Source: DATEOR01 sp036279015
Lineage (GTDB): Bacteria; Actinomycetota; Thermoleophilia; Gaiellales; Gaiellaceae
DNA length: 64,000 nt
Reading direction: 5' to 3'
NCBI GenBank assembly: GCA_036279015.1
Contig: DASUJY010000074.1
Location: 84,357-148,356 of the forward strand
Positions 44,156 through 52,219 of the stretch are shown here, one piece after another (positions within the stretch are counted from its first letter, which is position 1; each line of letters begins with the position of its first letter). The position numbers were made by a program, and so were the translations under genes. The notes under the pieces were generated by a model. The model did no database searches, had not been told where the DNA came from, and saw only the letters and a list, made by a program, of their open reading frames with translations.

Positions 44156-45481
44156 CTAGTCGCCGTAGGCCTTGGCGGCTGCATCCTCCATCTTCTGCGC
44201 GATCCCGTCGACGTCGCTCGGATTCGCGAGGAAGTCCTGGAAGAGCTTGAAGAGACCCTGGCCGACCGTGCCGCCGAACTCGGACGGCTGCAGGTCGGAG
44301 AGGTCGAACCGGAAGGTCTCGGCCTGGGCGAGCGCCGTGGCCGTCGCCTTCAGGATCGGATCCGGATACGCGCTCTCGTCGACGTTCTGGTTCGGGGACG
44401 AGAAGCCACCGCGCTTGACCCAGATCTCGGCTGCCTCTGGGGAGGCAAGGTATTCGACGAGCGCCCGCGACGCCGGCGTGTCGTTGAACATCACGACCTG
44501 GTCACCGCCGCCGACGACCGCCGGCTCGGAGTCGTTGATCGACGGGAACGTGAAGACGTTGAACCCGGTCTCGGGCTTCGCGTCCGTCGAGTTCACGATC
44601 TCGCCGGCGACGAAGTCGGCTTCGATCACCTGCGCCGCCTTGGGCGGGTCGGCGAAGACCTGCGTCACCGACGTCGGGAAGTCGGTCTGGAGGGCCCCCT
44701 GCGTCCCGCCGGCGATGTTGTCCGTGTCGCCGAGGACTTTGGCCATCTCGGTCAAGGCGTCCTTGACCGACTGATCCGTCCACGGGATCTCGTGAGCGGC
44801 CAGCTGGTCGTACTTGTCCGGACCGGCAGTGCGGATGTAGATGTTCTCGAAGAGGTCGGTCAGCGTCCACCCGTCGGCGCCGCCGATCGAGTACGCCGGC
44901 ACGCCCGACGCCTTCAGGGTCTCGGCGTTCGAGAGGAAGTCCTCCCACGTCTCGGGCGGATCGACGCCGGCGTCCTCGAAGACCGGGACGTTGTACCAGA
45001 CGGTCGACTTGTTAGCGCCCTTGAAGAGGAAGCTGTAGAGCTTGTCGTCGACGGTGCCAAGATCGACGATCGACTGTCCGAAGTTCTCGGAGATCGTGTC
45101 CTTGGCGAAGTCGATCGGCTTGAGCTCACCGCGATCGGCGTACTCCTTGATCGTCCCGGGCTGCGCGATCGTCGCCAGGTCCGGCGGGTTGCCGCCCTGG
45201 ACGGCCGTCGCGAGCACGGTGACGATGTTGTCCCCCGCCGCGTTGTACTTGGCGTCCACGTTCGGGTACTTCTGCTCGAATCCATCGAGCACCGCCTGGA
45301 TCGACTTCTGCTCGGTGCCCACCCAAATGCCCATCAGGGAGACGGAGCCCGAAACCTCTGTGCTTCCACCTCCTGTCGTCCCGCCGCCACCCGTGCCTTC
45401 TTCTTCACCGCCGCCGCACCCGGCGGCCACGGTGATCGCGGCTACGAGCAGCAGCCCTAGTAGCAGAAACCTGCGCCTCAT
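44156..45481 (-). CDS. Sugar ABC transporter substrate-binding lipoprotein
   Basis: 441 residues. A lipoprotein signal ends in TVAAGCGGG (Cys at about 22), followed by a Gly/Glu/Thr-rich linker. The remainder is a family 1 extracellular solute-binding protein: FEQKYPNVDAKYN, NPPDLATIAQPGTIKEYADRGEL, VWYNVPVFEDAGVDPPETWEDFL and the C-terminal ASPEAAEIWVKRGGFSSPN. The ATG overlaps the stop of the ATPase gene. Family and GH15 context suggest a di- or oligosaccharide ligand. Confidence 0.93.
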   Translation of the reverse strand: MRRRFLLLGLLLVAAITVAAGCGGGEEEGTGGGGTTGGGSTEVSGSVSLMGIWVGTEQKSIQAVLDGFEQKYPNVDAKYNAAGDNIVTVLATAVQGGNPPDLATIAQPGTIKEYADRGELKPIDFAKDTISENFGQSIVDLGTVDDKLYSFLFKGANKSTVWYNVPVFEDAGVDPPETWEDFLSNAETLKASGVPAYSIGGADGWTLTDLFENIYIRTAGPDKYDQLAAHEIPWTDQSVKDALTEMAKVLGDTDNIAGGTQGALQTDFPTSVTQVFADPPKAAQVIEADFVAGEIVNSTDAKPETGFNVFTFPSINDSEPAVVGGGDQVVMFNDTPASRALVEYLASPEAAEIWVKRGGFSSPNQNVDESAYPDPILKATATALAQAETFRFDLSDLQPSEFGGTVGQGLFKLFQDFLANPSDVDGIAQKMEDAAAKAYGD

Positions 45482-46707
45482 CGATCTCCCTTCACTTGCT
45501 CGTCGTCGTAGATCCCGAGACCCGTCTCGGGATCGAAGAAGTGGAGCGCGCGGGTGTCGACGGCCACCTCGGCCATCTCCCCCTCGCGCACCGTCGAACG
45601 GGCGCTGAAGCGCCCGACCATGGTCGTGTGTCCCGTTTCCTCGGTTGCGCCCGAGGCTGTGCGCTCGTCGCCCACGTCGCGCGCGAGCTCCCGCACGTCT
45701 TCCGTCAAGGCCGGCGGGGCGTCGACGCCGAAGTGGACCATCACCTCGGAGCCGAGCGCCTCGGTCAGCTCGACCTTGCCGTGAATCCTTCTGTCGTCCC
45801 GCGTGTCGGTCGCGATCGCCGCATCCTCGAGATCCTCGGGACGGATGCCGAGCACGACCGTCTTTCCCTCAAAGGCACGTAGGCCCGGGCGGGCGTCGAG
45901 CGTCTCGGAGCCGAGCGCGATGCTTTGCCCGCCCGCCTCCACCGCGAGGCCTCCGTTCGACCGTTCGAGCGTGGCCTCGAGCATGTTCATCGCAGGGCTC
46001 CCGATGAAGCCGCCGACGAAGAGGTTGACGGGATGGTCGTAGAGCTCCTGCGGGGCGGCGACCTGCTGGAGCTCGCCCTTGCGCATGACGGCGACCCGGT
46101 CGCCCATCGTCATCGCCTCGATCTGGTCGTGCGTGACGTAGATCGTCGTGACGCCGAGGTTGTCCTGGATGCGCGCGATCTCGGCGCGCATCTGGACACG
46201 CAGCTTGGCGTCGAGGTTCGACAGCGGCTCGTCCATGAGGAACGCCGCCGGCTGGCGCACGATCGCCCGGCCCATCGCGACCCGCTGGCGCTGGCCTCCC
46301 GAGAGCGCGCGCGGCTTGCGCTTCAGGAACTGGTCGAGCCCGAGGATCCGCGCTGCCTCGTGCACGCGCTTGTCGATCTCGGCCTTCTTCTCCTTGCGCA
46401 GCTTGAGCCCGAACGCGATGTTCTCGTACACGGAAAGGTGCGGGTAGAGCGCGTAGCTCTGGAAGACCATCGCGATGTCGCGGTCGCGCGAGGGCACGTG
46501 GTTGACGACGCGCTCGCCGATGCGGAGGACGCCCTCGCTGATGTCCTCGAGGCCGGCGACCATCCTGAGAGCGGTGGTCTTCCCGCACCCCGACGGCCCG
46601 ACGAGCACCATGAACTCGCCGTCCTCGATGCCCAGGGTCATGTCCGAGACGGCCCGCGTGCCGTCCGGATAGACCTTCGCCACCTGCTCGAACGTCACCC
46701 CCGCCAC
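45478..46707 (-). CDS. Sugar ABC transporter ATPase (MsmK/UgpC/MalK-type)
   Basis: 409 residues, first gene of the operon. Walker A GPSGCGKT (37-44), Q-loop VFQSYALYP, signature LSGGQRQR (135-142), Walker B FLMDEP (156-161), and the family-specific SNLDAKLRVQMRAEI and THDQIEAMTMGDR. The C-terminal 150 residues are the TOBE/regulatory domain typical of multi-sugar ATPases. The upstream gap holds a LacI/GalR-like operator. Confidence 0.95.
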   Translation of the reverse strand: MAGVTFEQVAKVYPDGTRAVSDMTLGIEDGEFMVLVGPSGCGKTTALRMVAGLEDISEGVLRIGERVVNHVPSRDRDIAMVFQSYALYPHLSVYENIAFGLKLRKEKKAEIDKRVHEAARILGLDQFLKRKPRALSGGQRQRVAMGRAIVRQPAAFLMDEPLSNLDAKLRVQMRAEIARIQDNLGVTTIYVTHDQIEAMTMGDRVAVMRKGELQQVAAPQELYDHPVNLFVGGFIGSPAMNMLEATLERSNGGLAVEAGGQSIALGSETLDARPGLRAFEGKTVVLGIRPEDLEDAAIATDTRDDRRIHGKVELTEALGSEVMVHFGVDAPPALTEDVRELARDVGDERTASGATEETGHTTMVGRFSARSTVREGEMAEVAVDTRALHFFDPETGLGIYDDEQVKGDR

Positions 46708-46760
46708 TGCGTCGCTCCTTCCCTGTCGGCGCCGGGCGAGCTTACCAAGTCAAAACAATC

Positions 46761-46772
46761 TTGCAAACGCAA
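46761..46772. promoter_or_regulatory. Possible LacI/GalR-family operator
   Basis: TTGCAAACGCAA contains a TTGC...GCAA inverted repeat, and its first nine bases equal a typical LacI/GalR half-site (TTGCAAACG). It lies in the 92-base divergent gap, 54 bases before the sugar ABC ATPase start and about 28 before the dehydrogenase start. No regulator gene is adjacent. Confidence 0.4.
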
Positions 46773-46799
46773 CGACCGGCCCAACTAGACTCAGGCGCC

Positions 46800-47882
46800 G
46801 TGGAAACGCGCACCATCGTCGTCCTCAAGGGAGACGAAACCGGCCAGGAATTGTTGGAGGAGGCGACCCGCGTCCTCGCGTCCGACGTCGTCGGCCTCGA
46901 GCTCGCCCTACCGCAGTTCGACCTCTCGCTCGCGTCGCGCCGCGAGACGCGAAACGGCGTCATCCAGGAGGCCGCAGCCGCCATCCGCGAGCACGGCCTC
47001 GGGCTCAAGGCGGCCACGATCACACCCGAGGGGCGCGACGACGTCGGCAGCCCGAACCGCATCCTGCGCGAGGAGATCGGCGGCCACGTCATCGTGCGCA
47101 CCGGGCGGCGAATCCCGGGCGTCGTCCCGATCGGGGGCGCCTTCCACCCGATCTCGGTCGTGCGGATGGCCGTCGGCGACGCCTACGGCGCCCGGGAATG
47201 GCGCGAGGGCGAGGGGGACGAGGAAGTCGCGTTCCGCACCGAGCGGATCGAGCGACGGATCTGCCACGCGGTCGCCGAGTTCTCCTTCCGCCATGCCGAA
47301 CGCACGAAGGCGAAGGTCTTCGGGGGGCCGAAGTACACGGTCAGCCCGGTCTACGAGGGGATGCTCAAGGAGGAGATGGACGCCGCGGCTGGCCGCCATT
47401 CCGAGGTCGCGTACGAGCCGCAGCTGATCGACGCGACGTTCGCGCTCCTCATCTCGTCGGCGGGCGAGGCGCTCGTCATCCCGGCTCTGAACCGCGACGG
47501 CGACATCCTCTCCGACCTCGTGCTGCCGCTCTTCGGCTCGATCGCCGGCTCCGAGTCCCTCCTCGTCGCATTCAACGAGGACTACACGCCGCGTGCCCTC
47601 ATGGCGGAGGCGGCGCACGGAACGGCGCCCGCGCTCCGGGGCAAGAACGTGGCCAACCCGCTCGCGATGATCCTCGCCTCGGCGGCGCTTCTCTCCCACA
47701 TCGACGACGACGAGGCCCGCGCGGCCGGCCGCGCGATCCGCGAGGCCGCCCTCGAGGCCGTCTCCGCCGGGACGCGGACCGCCGATCTCGGCGGCCACGC
47801 CTCGACGTCCGAGTTCACGGACGACGTGATCGCACGCGTCCGCTCGAAGCTCGACGTCTGGGCCACGCTGGGCAACGTTTGA
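46800..47882 (+). CDS. Isocitrate/isopropylmalate dehydrogenase family protein
   Basis: 360 residues from the GTG at 46800 directly before ETRTIVVLKGDETGQELL; an in-frame TTG at 46761 is less likely. The family core is clear: KYTVSPVYEGM, NRDGDILSDLVLPLFGSI with the metal-binding Asp residues, and AEAAHGTAPALRGKNVANPLAMILA. The usual KGDGIGPE at the start reads KGDETGQE. Substrate (isocitrate, isopropylmalate, tartrate or other malate analogue) cannot be assigned. It is coupled to the MFS gene by a TTGA overlap. Confidence 0.85.
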   Translation: METRTIVVLKGDETGQELLEEATRVLASDVVGLELALPQFDLSLASRRETRNGVIQEAAAAIREHGLGLKAATITPEGRDDVGSPNRILREEIGGHVIVRTGRRIPGVVPIGGAFHPISVVRMAVGDAYGAREWREGEGDEEVAFRTERIERRICHAVAEFSFRHAERTKAKVFGGPKYTVSPVYEGMLKEEMDAAAGRHSEVAYEPQLIDATFALLISSAGEALVIPALNRDGDILSDLVLPLFGSIAGSESLLVAFNEDYTPRALMAEAAHGTAPALRGKNVANPLAMILASAALLSHIDDDEARAAGRAIREAALEAVSAGTRTADLGGHASTSEFTDDVIARVRSKLDVWATLGNV

Positions 47883-49120
47883 GCAGCGTCGCAGCCTACC
47901 TCCGGAGCCTCGACCCGAGGCTGCCGCGCTCCGTCTGGATCCTGAACATCGGCGGGCTCATGAACGCCTTCGGAAACGGCATCGCCTACCCGTTCATCCT
48001 CATCTACCTGCACAACGTGCGTGGGTTCTCGCTCGGGATCTCGGGGCTCATCGTCGCGGCCTCGGGAGCGGCCGGGCTCCTCTTCGGCCCGGCGATCGGC
48101 GTCGTCGTCGACCGCTTCGGCGGGCGCCTGACGCTCGCCGGCGCCCTCGTCCTCCTCGCCGGCGGGTGGGGCGCCTTCCCGCTCGTCCGCGCCCCCTGGC
48201 ACGGCGTCCTCGCGGCAGTCGTCGCGGGAATCGGGAACGCCGGCTTCTGGCCGAGCCAGTCGGCGCTCCTCGCCGGCCTCAGCCCGCAGGCGCGCCGACA
48301 CGGCGCCTTCGCGCTCCAGCGCGTGACGCGGAACCTCGGCATCGGGATCGGCGGGCTCGTCGGCGGCCTCGTCGCGACCACCGCCCACCCGACGAGCTTC
48401 ACCGTCCTCTTCCTGGTCGACGCGGTCACGTTCCTCGTCTTCGTCGGGATGCTCGCGCTCGTCCCCGATCCCGTCCTCGGGCCGACGGACGTCGATCAGC
48501 CCGCGGGCGGCTACCTCACGGTCGTCCGCGACCGGGTCTTCCTCGCCGTCGTCGGGCTCAACGTCGTCTACGTGACGGCGGGCTATGCCCAGGTCGAGCT
48601 CCTGCCGGTCTTCGCGAAGAACGAGGCGGCCGTCAGCGAGCGGGGCATCGGGCTCATCTTCTTCGTCAACACGCTCGTCGTCGCGCTCGCCCAGCTGCCC
48701 GTCGCGAAGCTCCTCGAGGGCCGCAGCCGCATGCGCGCCCTCGCCGCCATGACGGGTCTCTGGGCGCTCGCGTGGATCGTGGTGCTCGTCGGCGGCGCAT
48801 CCTTCGAGGCGGCCGCCGCCGTCGCGGTCTTCTCCTCGGCCGTCGTCCTCTTCGGCCTCGGCGAGTGCTTCCAGGGCCCGGTGCAGGGCGCCCTCGTGGC
48901 CGACCTCGCGCCGCCTCGCCTCCGCGGGCGCTACATGGCGGTCTCGACGAACTCCTGGGATCTCGGCTTCCTGCTCGGACCCGCGATCGGCGGCTTCATA
49001 CTCGCCGCCGAGCCGCTCGCCCTCTGGCCGCTCGCAGCTCTCGCCTGCCTGGCGGCGGGAGCGGGCGCGCTCTCGCTCGAAGGCCGGCTCCCGCGCGAGC
49101 TCAGGCTCACGCCCGCATGA
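47879..49120 (+). CDS. Major facilitator superfamily transporter
   Basis: 413 residues if started at the TTG at 47879 that overlaps the previous TGA; the long open frame further upstream reads the dehydrogenase gene out of frame. About 12 membrane helices are visible, with the MFS A-motif-like GVVVDRFGGRL after helix 2 and LEGRSRMRAL in the central loop. It resembles drug/metabolite exporters. Coupled on both sides (TTGA, ATGA). Confidence 0.88.
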   Translation: MSSVAAYLRSLDPRLPRSVWILNIGGLMNAFGNGIAYPFILIYLHNVRGFSLGISGLIVAASGAAGLLFGPAIGVVVDRFGGRLTLAGALVLLAGGWGAFPLVRAPWHGVLAAVVAGIGNAGFWPSQSALLAGLSPQARRHGAFALQRVTRNLGIGIGGLVGGLVATTAHPTSFTVLFLVDAVTFLVFVGMLALVPDPVLGPTDVDQPAGGYLTVVRDRVFLAVVGLNVVYVTAGYAQVELLPVFAKNEAAVSERGIGLIFFVNTLVVALAQLPVAKLLEGRSRMRALAAMTGLWALAWIVVLVGGASFEAAAAVAVFSSAVVLFGLGECFQGPVQGALVADLAPPRLRGRYMAVSTNSWDLGFLLGPAIGGFILAAEPLALWPLAALACLAAGAGALSLEGRLPRELRLTPA

Positions 49121-49914
49121 CCTGGATCGCCGTGGAAGGGCGCGACGCCCTGCTCGAGGGCCTCGACTTCGGCGGCGAGGGGCCCGGCGCGCTCCTGCTG
49201 CACGGGCTCGCCGGCACGGCGCGTGAATGGGAGGAGACGGCGTCGTGGCTCGTGGAGAGCCACCGGGTCGTCGCACTCGACCAGCGCGGACACGGTCGCA
49301 GCGAGCGTCGGCCCGGCGACGTGACGACGGGGGCGTTCGTCGCCGACGCCCTGGCCGCGATCGAGACTCTCGGCCTCGCGCCGGCCGTCCTCGTCGGCCA
49401 GTCTCTCGGCGGCCTCGTCGCGTTTCTCGCGGCTTCCGCCCGGCCCGACCTCGTCCGCGCGCTCGTCGTCGTCGAGGCGACGCCCGACAGCGAGACGCCC
49501 GACGTGGTGGCCCAGATCGGCGACTATCTCCGCTCGCTACCGGTCCCGTTCCCGTCGGAGGAGGCTGCGGTCGCCTTCTTCGGCGGAGAGAGCCTGCGGG
49601 CCCGCGCGTGGGCGAGGAACCTGGTCGCGGCCCCGGACGGCCTGCGTCCCGCGTTCGACGCCGACGTGCTTACGGCCGCGATGGCAGACGCAGCCGCGCG
49701 CGACCACTGGGCCGAGTGGCGGGCGCTCGCCGTGCCCACGCTCCTCGTCCGCGGCGAGCAGGGCATGCTCTCGGCCGAGGATGCCGCCGCGATGGTCGCC
49801 GCCGTCCCGTCGGCGCAGGCCGTGTCTGTGCCGGGCGCGGGCCACGACGTCCACCTCGACGCGCCCGGCGCCTGGCGCGAGGCCCTCGTCGCATTCCTCT
49901 CCGGCCTCAGCTGA
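49117..49914 (+). CDS. Alpha/beta hydrolase
   Basis: 265 residues from the ATG overlapping the MFS stop. The fold starts with ALLLHGLAGTAREWE (oxyanion HG), DQRGHGRS, then the nucleophile elbow VGQSLGG (Ser), LLVRGEQGM and the catalytic His in GAGHDVHLD. No signal peptide. Substrate unknown; the closest general type is small esterases or haloperoxidase-like hydrolases. The last 8 bases overlap the convergent MBL-like gene. Confidence 0.88.
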   Translation: MTWIAVEGRDALLEGLDFGGEGPGALLLHGLAGTAREWEETASWLVESHRVVALDQRGHGRSERRPGDVTTGAFVADALAAIETLGLAPAVLVGQSLGGLVAFLAASARPDLVRALVVVEATPDSETPDVVAQIGDYLRSLPVPFPSEEAAVAFFGGESLRARAWARNLVAAPDGLRPAFDADVLTAAMADAAARDHWAEWRALAVPTLLVRGEQGMLSAEDAAAMVAAVPSAQAVSVPGAGHDVHLDAPGAWREALVAFLSGLS

Positions 49915-50509
49915 GGGCGCGTTCGAGCGCCGCGCGGCCGTCGCGAAGCACCGGCTCGCCGTGCGAGACGAGGATGCGCTCGACCGGAAGGTCGAGGAGC
50001 GGCGCGAGCGCGCCGCGCAGCTCGTCCAGTGTCAGGCCCGGCCGGAGGTAGCGAAGCCAGGTCGCCGGGCAGAGCCGCACGCCGCCTTCGCCGTCGCCGA
50101 GCAGACGGTCGCCGGACACGAGCGCGCGCGGGCCGGGGAGCCAGACCATCGTCTCACCCGCGCGCGGGATTCGCAGCGGCTCGACGCCCTCCGGCAGCGA
50201 GGCACGCCCACGCGACAGGGTCGCTCCCAGGCGCTGTACCACTTCGTCGCGGCTCCGCCCGTGCCAGCGGATCGTGGTGAAGACCGAAACCGGCTTGCCG
50301 TGCGAGCGAGCGAGGCCTTCGAGCGGCTCCCAGAGCTCCTCCGGGACGAGCGGGTCGACGAGCAGGAGCCCGTCAGGAGCCGCGTAGGCGACGGAGCCGA
50401 CGTCCTCGGGCCAGTCGGCAGGGCTTCCGGGCTTCGCGCCGGGCTCCCACTCCGGGTGGCGCGCCGTCCAGCGCCACAGTCCGGGCCCGAGCTCCTGGAG
50501 CGCCCCTAT
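49907..50509 (-). CDS. Metallo-beta-lactamase-fold-like protein lacking the metal motif; probable ATA start
   Basis: About 200 residues. The recognisable homology begins at LGPGLWRWTARHPEWEPG, next to the ferredoxin stop. Between there and residue about 90 no ATG, GTG or TTG exists in frame; the only upstream one is an ATG at 50626 deep inside the ferredoxin gene, and the first downstream one (GTG, 50242) would delete the N-terminal third. An ATA at 50509 overlaps the ferredoxin TAG (ATAG) and is the best-placed start. The fold follows MBL proteins (GLLLVDPLVP, VSGDRLLGDG, ERILVSHGEPV), but the HxHxDH metal site is replaced by TIRWHGRSRDE. Confidence 0.7.
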   Translation of the reverse strand: MGALQELGPGLWRWTARHPEWEPGAKPGSPADWPEDVGSVAYAAPDGLLLVDPLVPEELWEPLEGLARSHGKPVSVFTTIRWHGRSRDEVVQRLGATLSRGRASLPEGVEPLRIPRAGETMVWLPGPRALVSGDRLLGDGEGGVRLCPATWLRYLRPGLTLDELRGALAPLLDLPVERILVSHGEPVLRDGRAALERALS

Positions 50510-50817
50510 CGCGTCTCGAGCGGCGGGTTCTGGACGTTGTGCTCGGTCGCGTAGGAATCGACGAGCTGGTTGATCACGTCCGCTCCGTCGGCGTAGGCGT
50601 AGTTGATCTTGACGAACGGCTCCCATTTCTCAGGGAGCGCGTCCTCCGGGAAGATCGCCTCGACGGGACACTCCGGCTCGCATGCCCCGCAGTCGATGCA
50701 CTCCTCCGGGTCGATGACGAGGATGCGGTTGTACTCGTGGATGCAGTCCACCGGACAGACGTCCACGCAGGACAGATCTTTGATGTCGATACAGGGCTCG
50801 GCGATGATGTAGGTCAT
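50506..50817 (-). CDS. fdxA: Seven-iron ferredoxin (3Fe-4S/4Fe-4S)
   Basis: 103 residues. Cys9, Cys17, Cys21, Cys25, Cys40, Cys43, Cys46 and Cys50 reproduce, one residue shifted, the Cys pattern of Azotobacter-type 7Fe ferredoxin: 9/17/50 for the 3Fe cluster, 21/40/43/46 for the 4Fe cluster. The C-terminal 50 residues (DALPEKWEPFVKINYAYADG onward) are the usual helix-bearing extension. Electron carrier in the cytoplasm. The MBL-like gene is coupled behind it. Confidence 0.96.
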   Translation of the reverse strand: MTYIIAEPCIDIKDLSCVDVCPVDCIHEYNRILVIDPEECIDCGACEPECPVEAIFPEDALPEKWEPFVKINYAYADGADVINQLVDSYATEHNVQNPPLETR

Positions 50818-50853
50818 CGCTCCAGAGTCTAAAGGTCCGTCACGGCGATCTTC

Positions 50854-51162
50854 TCAGGGAACCAGCTCGTCGACGAGCTGGGGCGCCCGTTCGGACAGGG
50901 CTGAGCGGGCCACCACCCGGTCGAGCCCGGCTTCGTGCGCCGCGCGGAGGCCGGCGGTGTCCGTGTGGTTCGTGAAGCCGAGGATCGGTATGTCGGGCCA
51001 GGAGTCGGCGACCTCGTAGGGATCGACCCGCGCAAGGTCGCAGATGACGAGGTCGGGCGGGTCGACGTGCTCCGTCGTGATCAGCTTGTGGGACGCGCCC
51101 AGCAGGGCATCCAGCTTCCCTCGAAAGAAGAGATCGACCCCCGCCAGCAGGATCGTCGCCAC
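50854..51162 (-). CDS. Receiver-like (pseudo-response-regulator) protein
   Basis: 102 residues from the GTG at 51162. It follows the receiver fold: ATILLAGVDLFFRGKLDALL, PDLVICDLARVDP (Asp at the phospho-acceptor position), IPILGFTNHTDT and AAHEAGLDRVVARSAL. The acidic pair of strand 1 is reduced to one Asp and the conserved Lys of strand 5 is missing, so it may not be phosphorylated normally. It is a single domain without output. Divergent from the small gene at 51221. Confidence 0.6.
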   Translation of the reverse strand: MATILLAGVDLFFRGKLDALLGASHKLITTEHVDPPDLVICDLARVDPYEVADSWPDIPILGFTNHTDTAGLRAAHEAGLDRVVARSALSERAPQLVDELVP

Positions 51163-51220
51163 GGGCGGCAGCGTAGCACCCTGATCATGCGGAAAACAGC
51201 ATTTGCTAGCTTCCGCCAGC

Positions 51221-51496
51221 ATGGCGACGACGGCCTGCTTCGCCGCGAAGGTGGCCGCATGGTTCGAGCGTGCAGGCCGCGAGCAGGTGCCCGATGCCGT
51301 TCGCCTGCGGCAGATGAACATGGCGATCGCGCTCGCCGCGTCGCGTTGGAACGAGTTCGAGGCCGAGACAGATGCGGCCGCGCGGATGGAAGCCTGGCTC
51401 GACGAGGTCGAGCGCCGCGCGATCGTCCGCGGCGCGAACGCGCGGGCCGAGGCGATCCGCCTCGCGCGCGGCTGGTTCGAGGACTGCCTCGATTAG
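51221..51496 (+). CDS. Small helical protein of unknown function, 91 residues
   Basis: ATG at 51221 chosen; a TTG at 51203 in frame is possible. The sequence is mostly alpha-helical with many Ala, Arg and Glu (AVRLRQMNMAIALAASRWNEFEAE), three Trp near helix ends and single Cys residues. No family recognised. It stands between the receiver-like gene and the cytochrome-c maturation operon, converging on ccdA. Confidence 0.55.
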   Translation: MATTACFAAKVAAWFERAGREQVPDAVRLRQMNMAIALAASRWNEFEAETDAAARMEAWLDEVERRAIVRGANARAEAIRLARGWFEDCLD

Positions 51497-51508
51497 ATAG
51501 AACGGCGG

Positions 51509-52210
51509 TCAGACATCCACGCCGAACCGCTCGAAGACGCGGTTGAAGGCGATCCGGATCCACCAGAAGCGGTCGAAGAAGAGGAGCAGCCCGAGCCCGA
51601 CGAGGAGCCCGCCGCTCACGGCGCGCAGCAGGCCGAAGTGGTCGCGAAGCCAGCGCGAGGCGCCCATGACGCGGTCGAAGCCGACACCGACGAGCAGGAA
51701 GGGAACGGCGAGGCCGGCCGAGTAGACGAGCAGGAGGAGCGAGCCACGAGCGGCGGTCGAGGCGTCGCCGGCGAGCGCGAGGATCGAGGCGAGCACAGGC
51801 CCGATGCAGGGCGCCGCGCAGACGCCGAACGCCCCGCCCAGGAGCGCGCGCGAGCCGCGTTTGCGGGCGCCCTCGACGAGCCCGGGGGCGACCATGCGGT
51901 CGAGCCATGGAAACGGCAGGAGGCCCATGAAGGCGAAGCCGAACACGACGACGATGACGCCCGCGATCATCGAAAGGAGCCGCTGGTCGTCGAAGAGGCC
52001 GCCGGCCGCGCCCGCGAGGGCGCCGAGCGCGACGAAGACGAGCGTGAACCCGGCGATGAACGGAATGCTCGCCGCGACGACACGCCTCCCGCCCACTCCG
52101 ATCTGCACGCCCGAGACCGCCGAAAGATAGCCGGGCACAAGCGGGAGCACGCAGGGCGTCACGAAGGAGACGAGGCCCGCGACGAAGGCGAGCGGGATCT
52201 TCGCGTCCAT
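51509..52210 (-). CDS. ccdA: CcdA-type thiol-disulfide transmembrane protein
   Basis: 233 residues with six membrane helices. The two redox Cys are in FVTPCVLPLVPGY (helix 1) and GVCAAPCIGPVLAS (helix 4), the CcdA/DsbD-beta hallmark. It passes electrons from cytoplasmic thioredoxin to extracytoplasmic partners such as the TlpA-like protein two genes upstream, for cytochrome c maturation. Last gene of the leftward operon. Confidence 0.93.
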   Translation of the reverse strand: MDAKIPLAFVAGLVSFVTPCVLPLVPGYLSAVSGVQIGVGGRRVVAASIPFIAGFTLVFVALGALAGAAGGLFDDQRLLSMIAGVIVVVFGFAFMGLLPFPWLDRMVAPGLVEGARKRGSRALLGGAFGVCAAPCIGPVLASILALAGDASTAARGSLLLLVYSAGLAVPFLLVGVGFDRVMGASRWLRDHFGLLRAVSGGLLVGLGLLLFFDRFWWIRIAFNRVFERFGVDV

Positions 52211-52219
52211 CTAGATCAT

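Noticed and set aside
47582..49276. A 564-residue minus-strand frame across the MFS gene
   Set aside because: Composition is almost only Arg, Glu, Asp, Ala and Gly, as expected for the antisense of a high-GC membrane protein gene.
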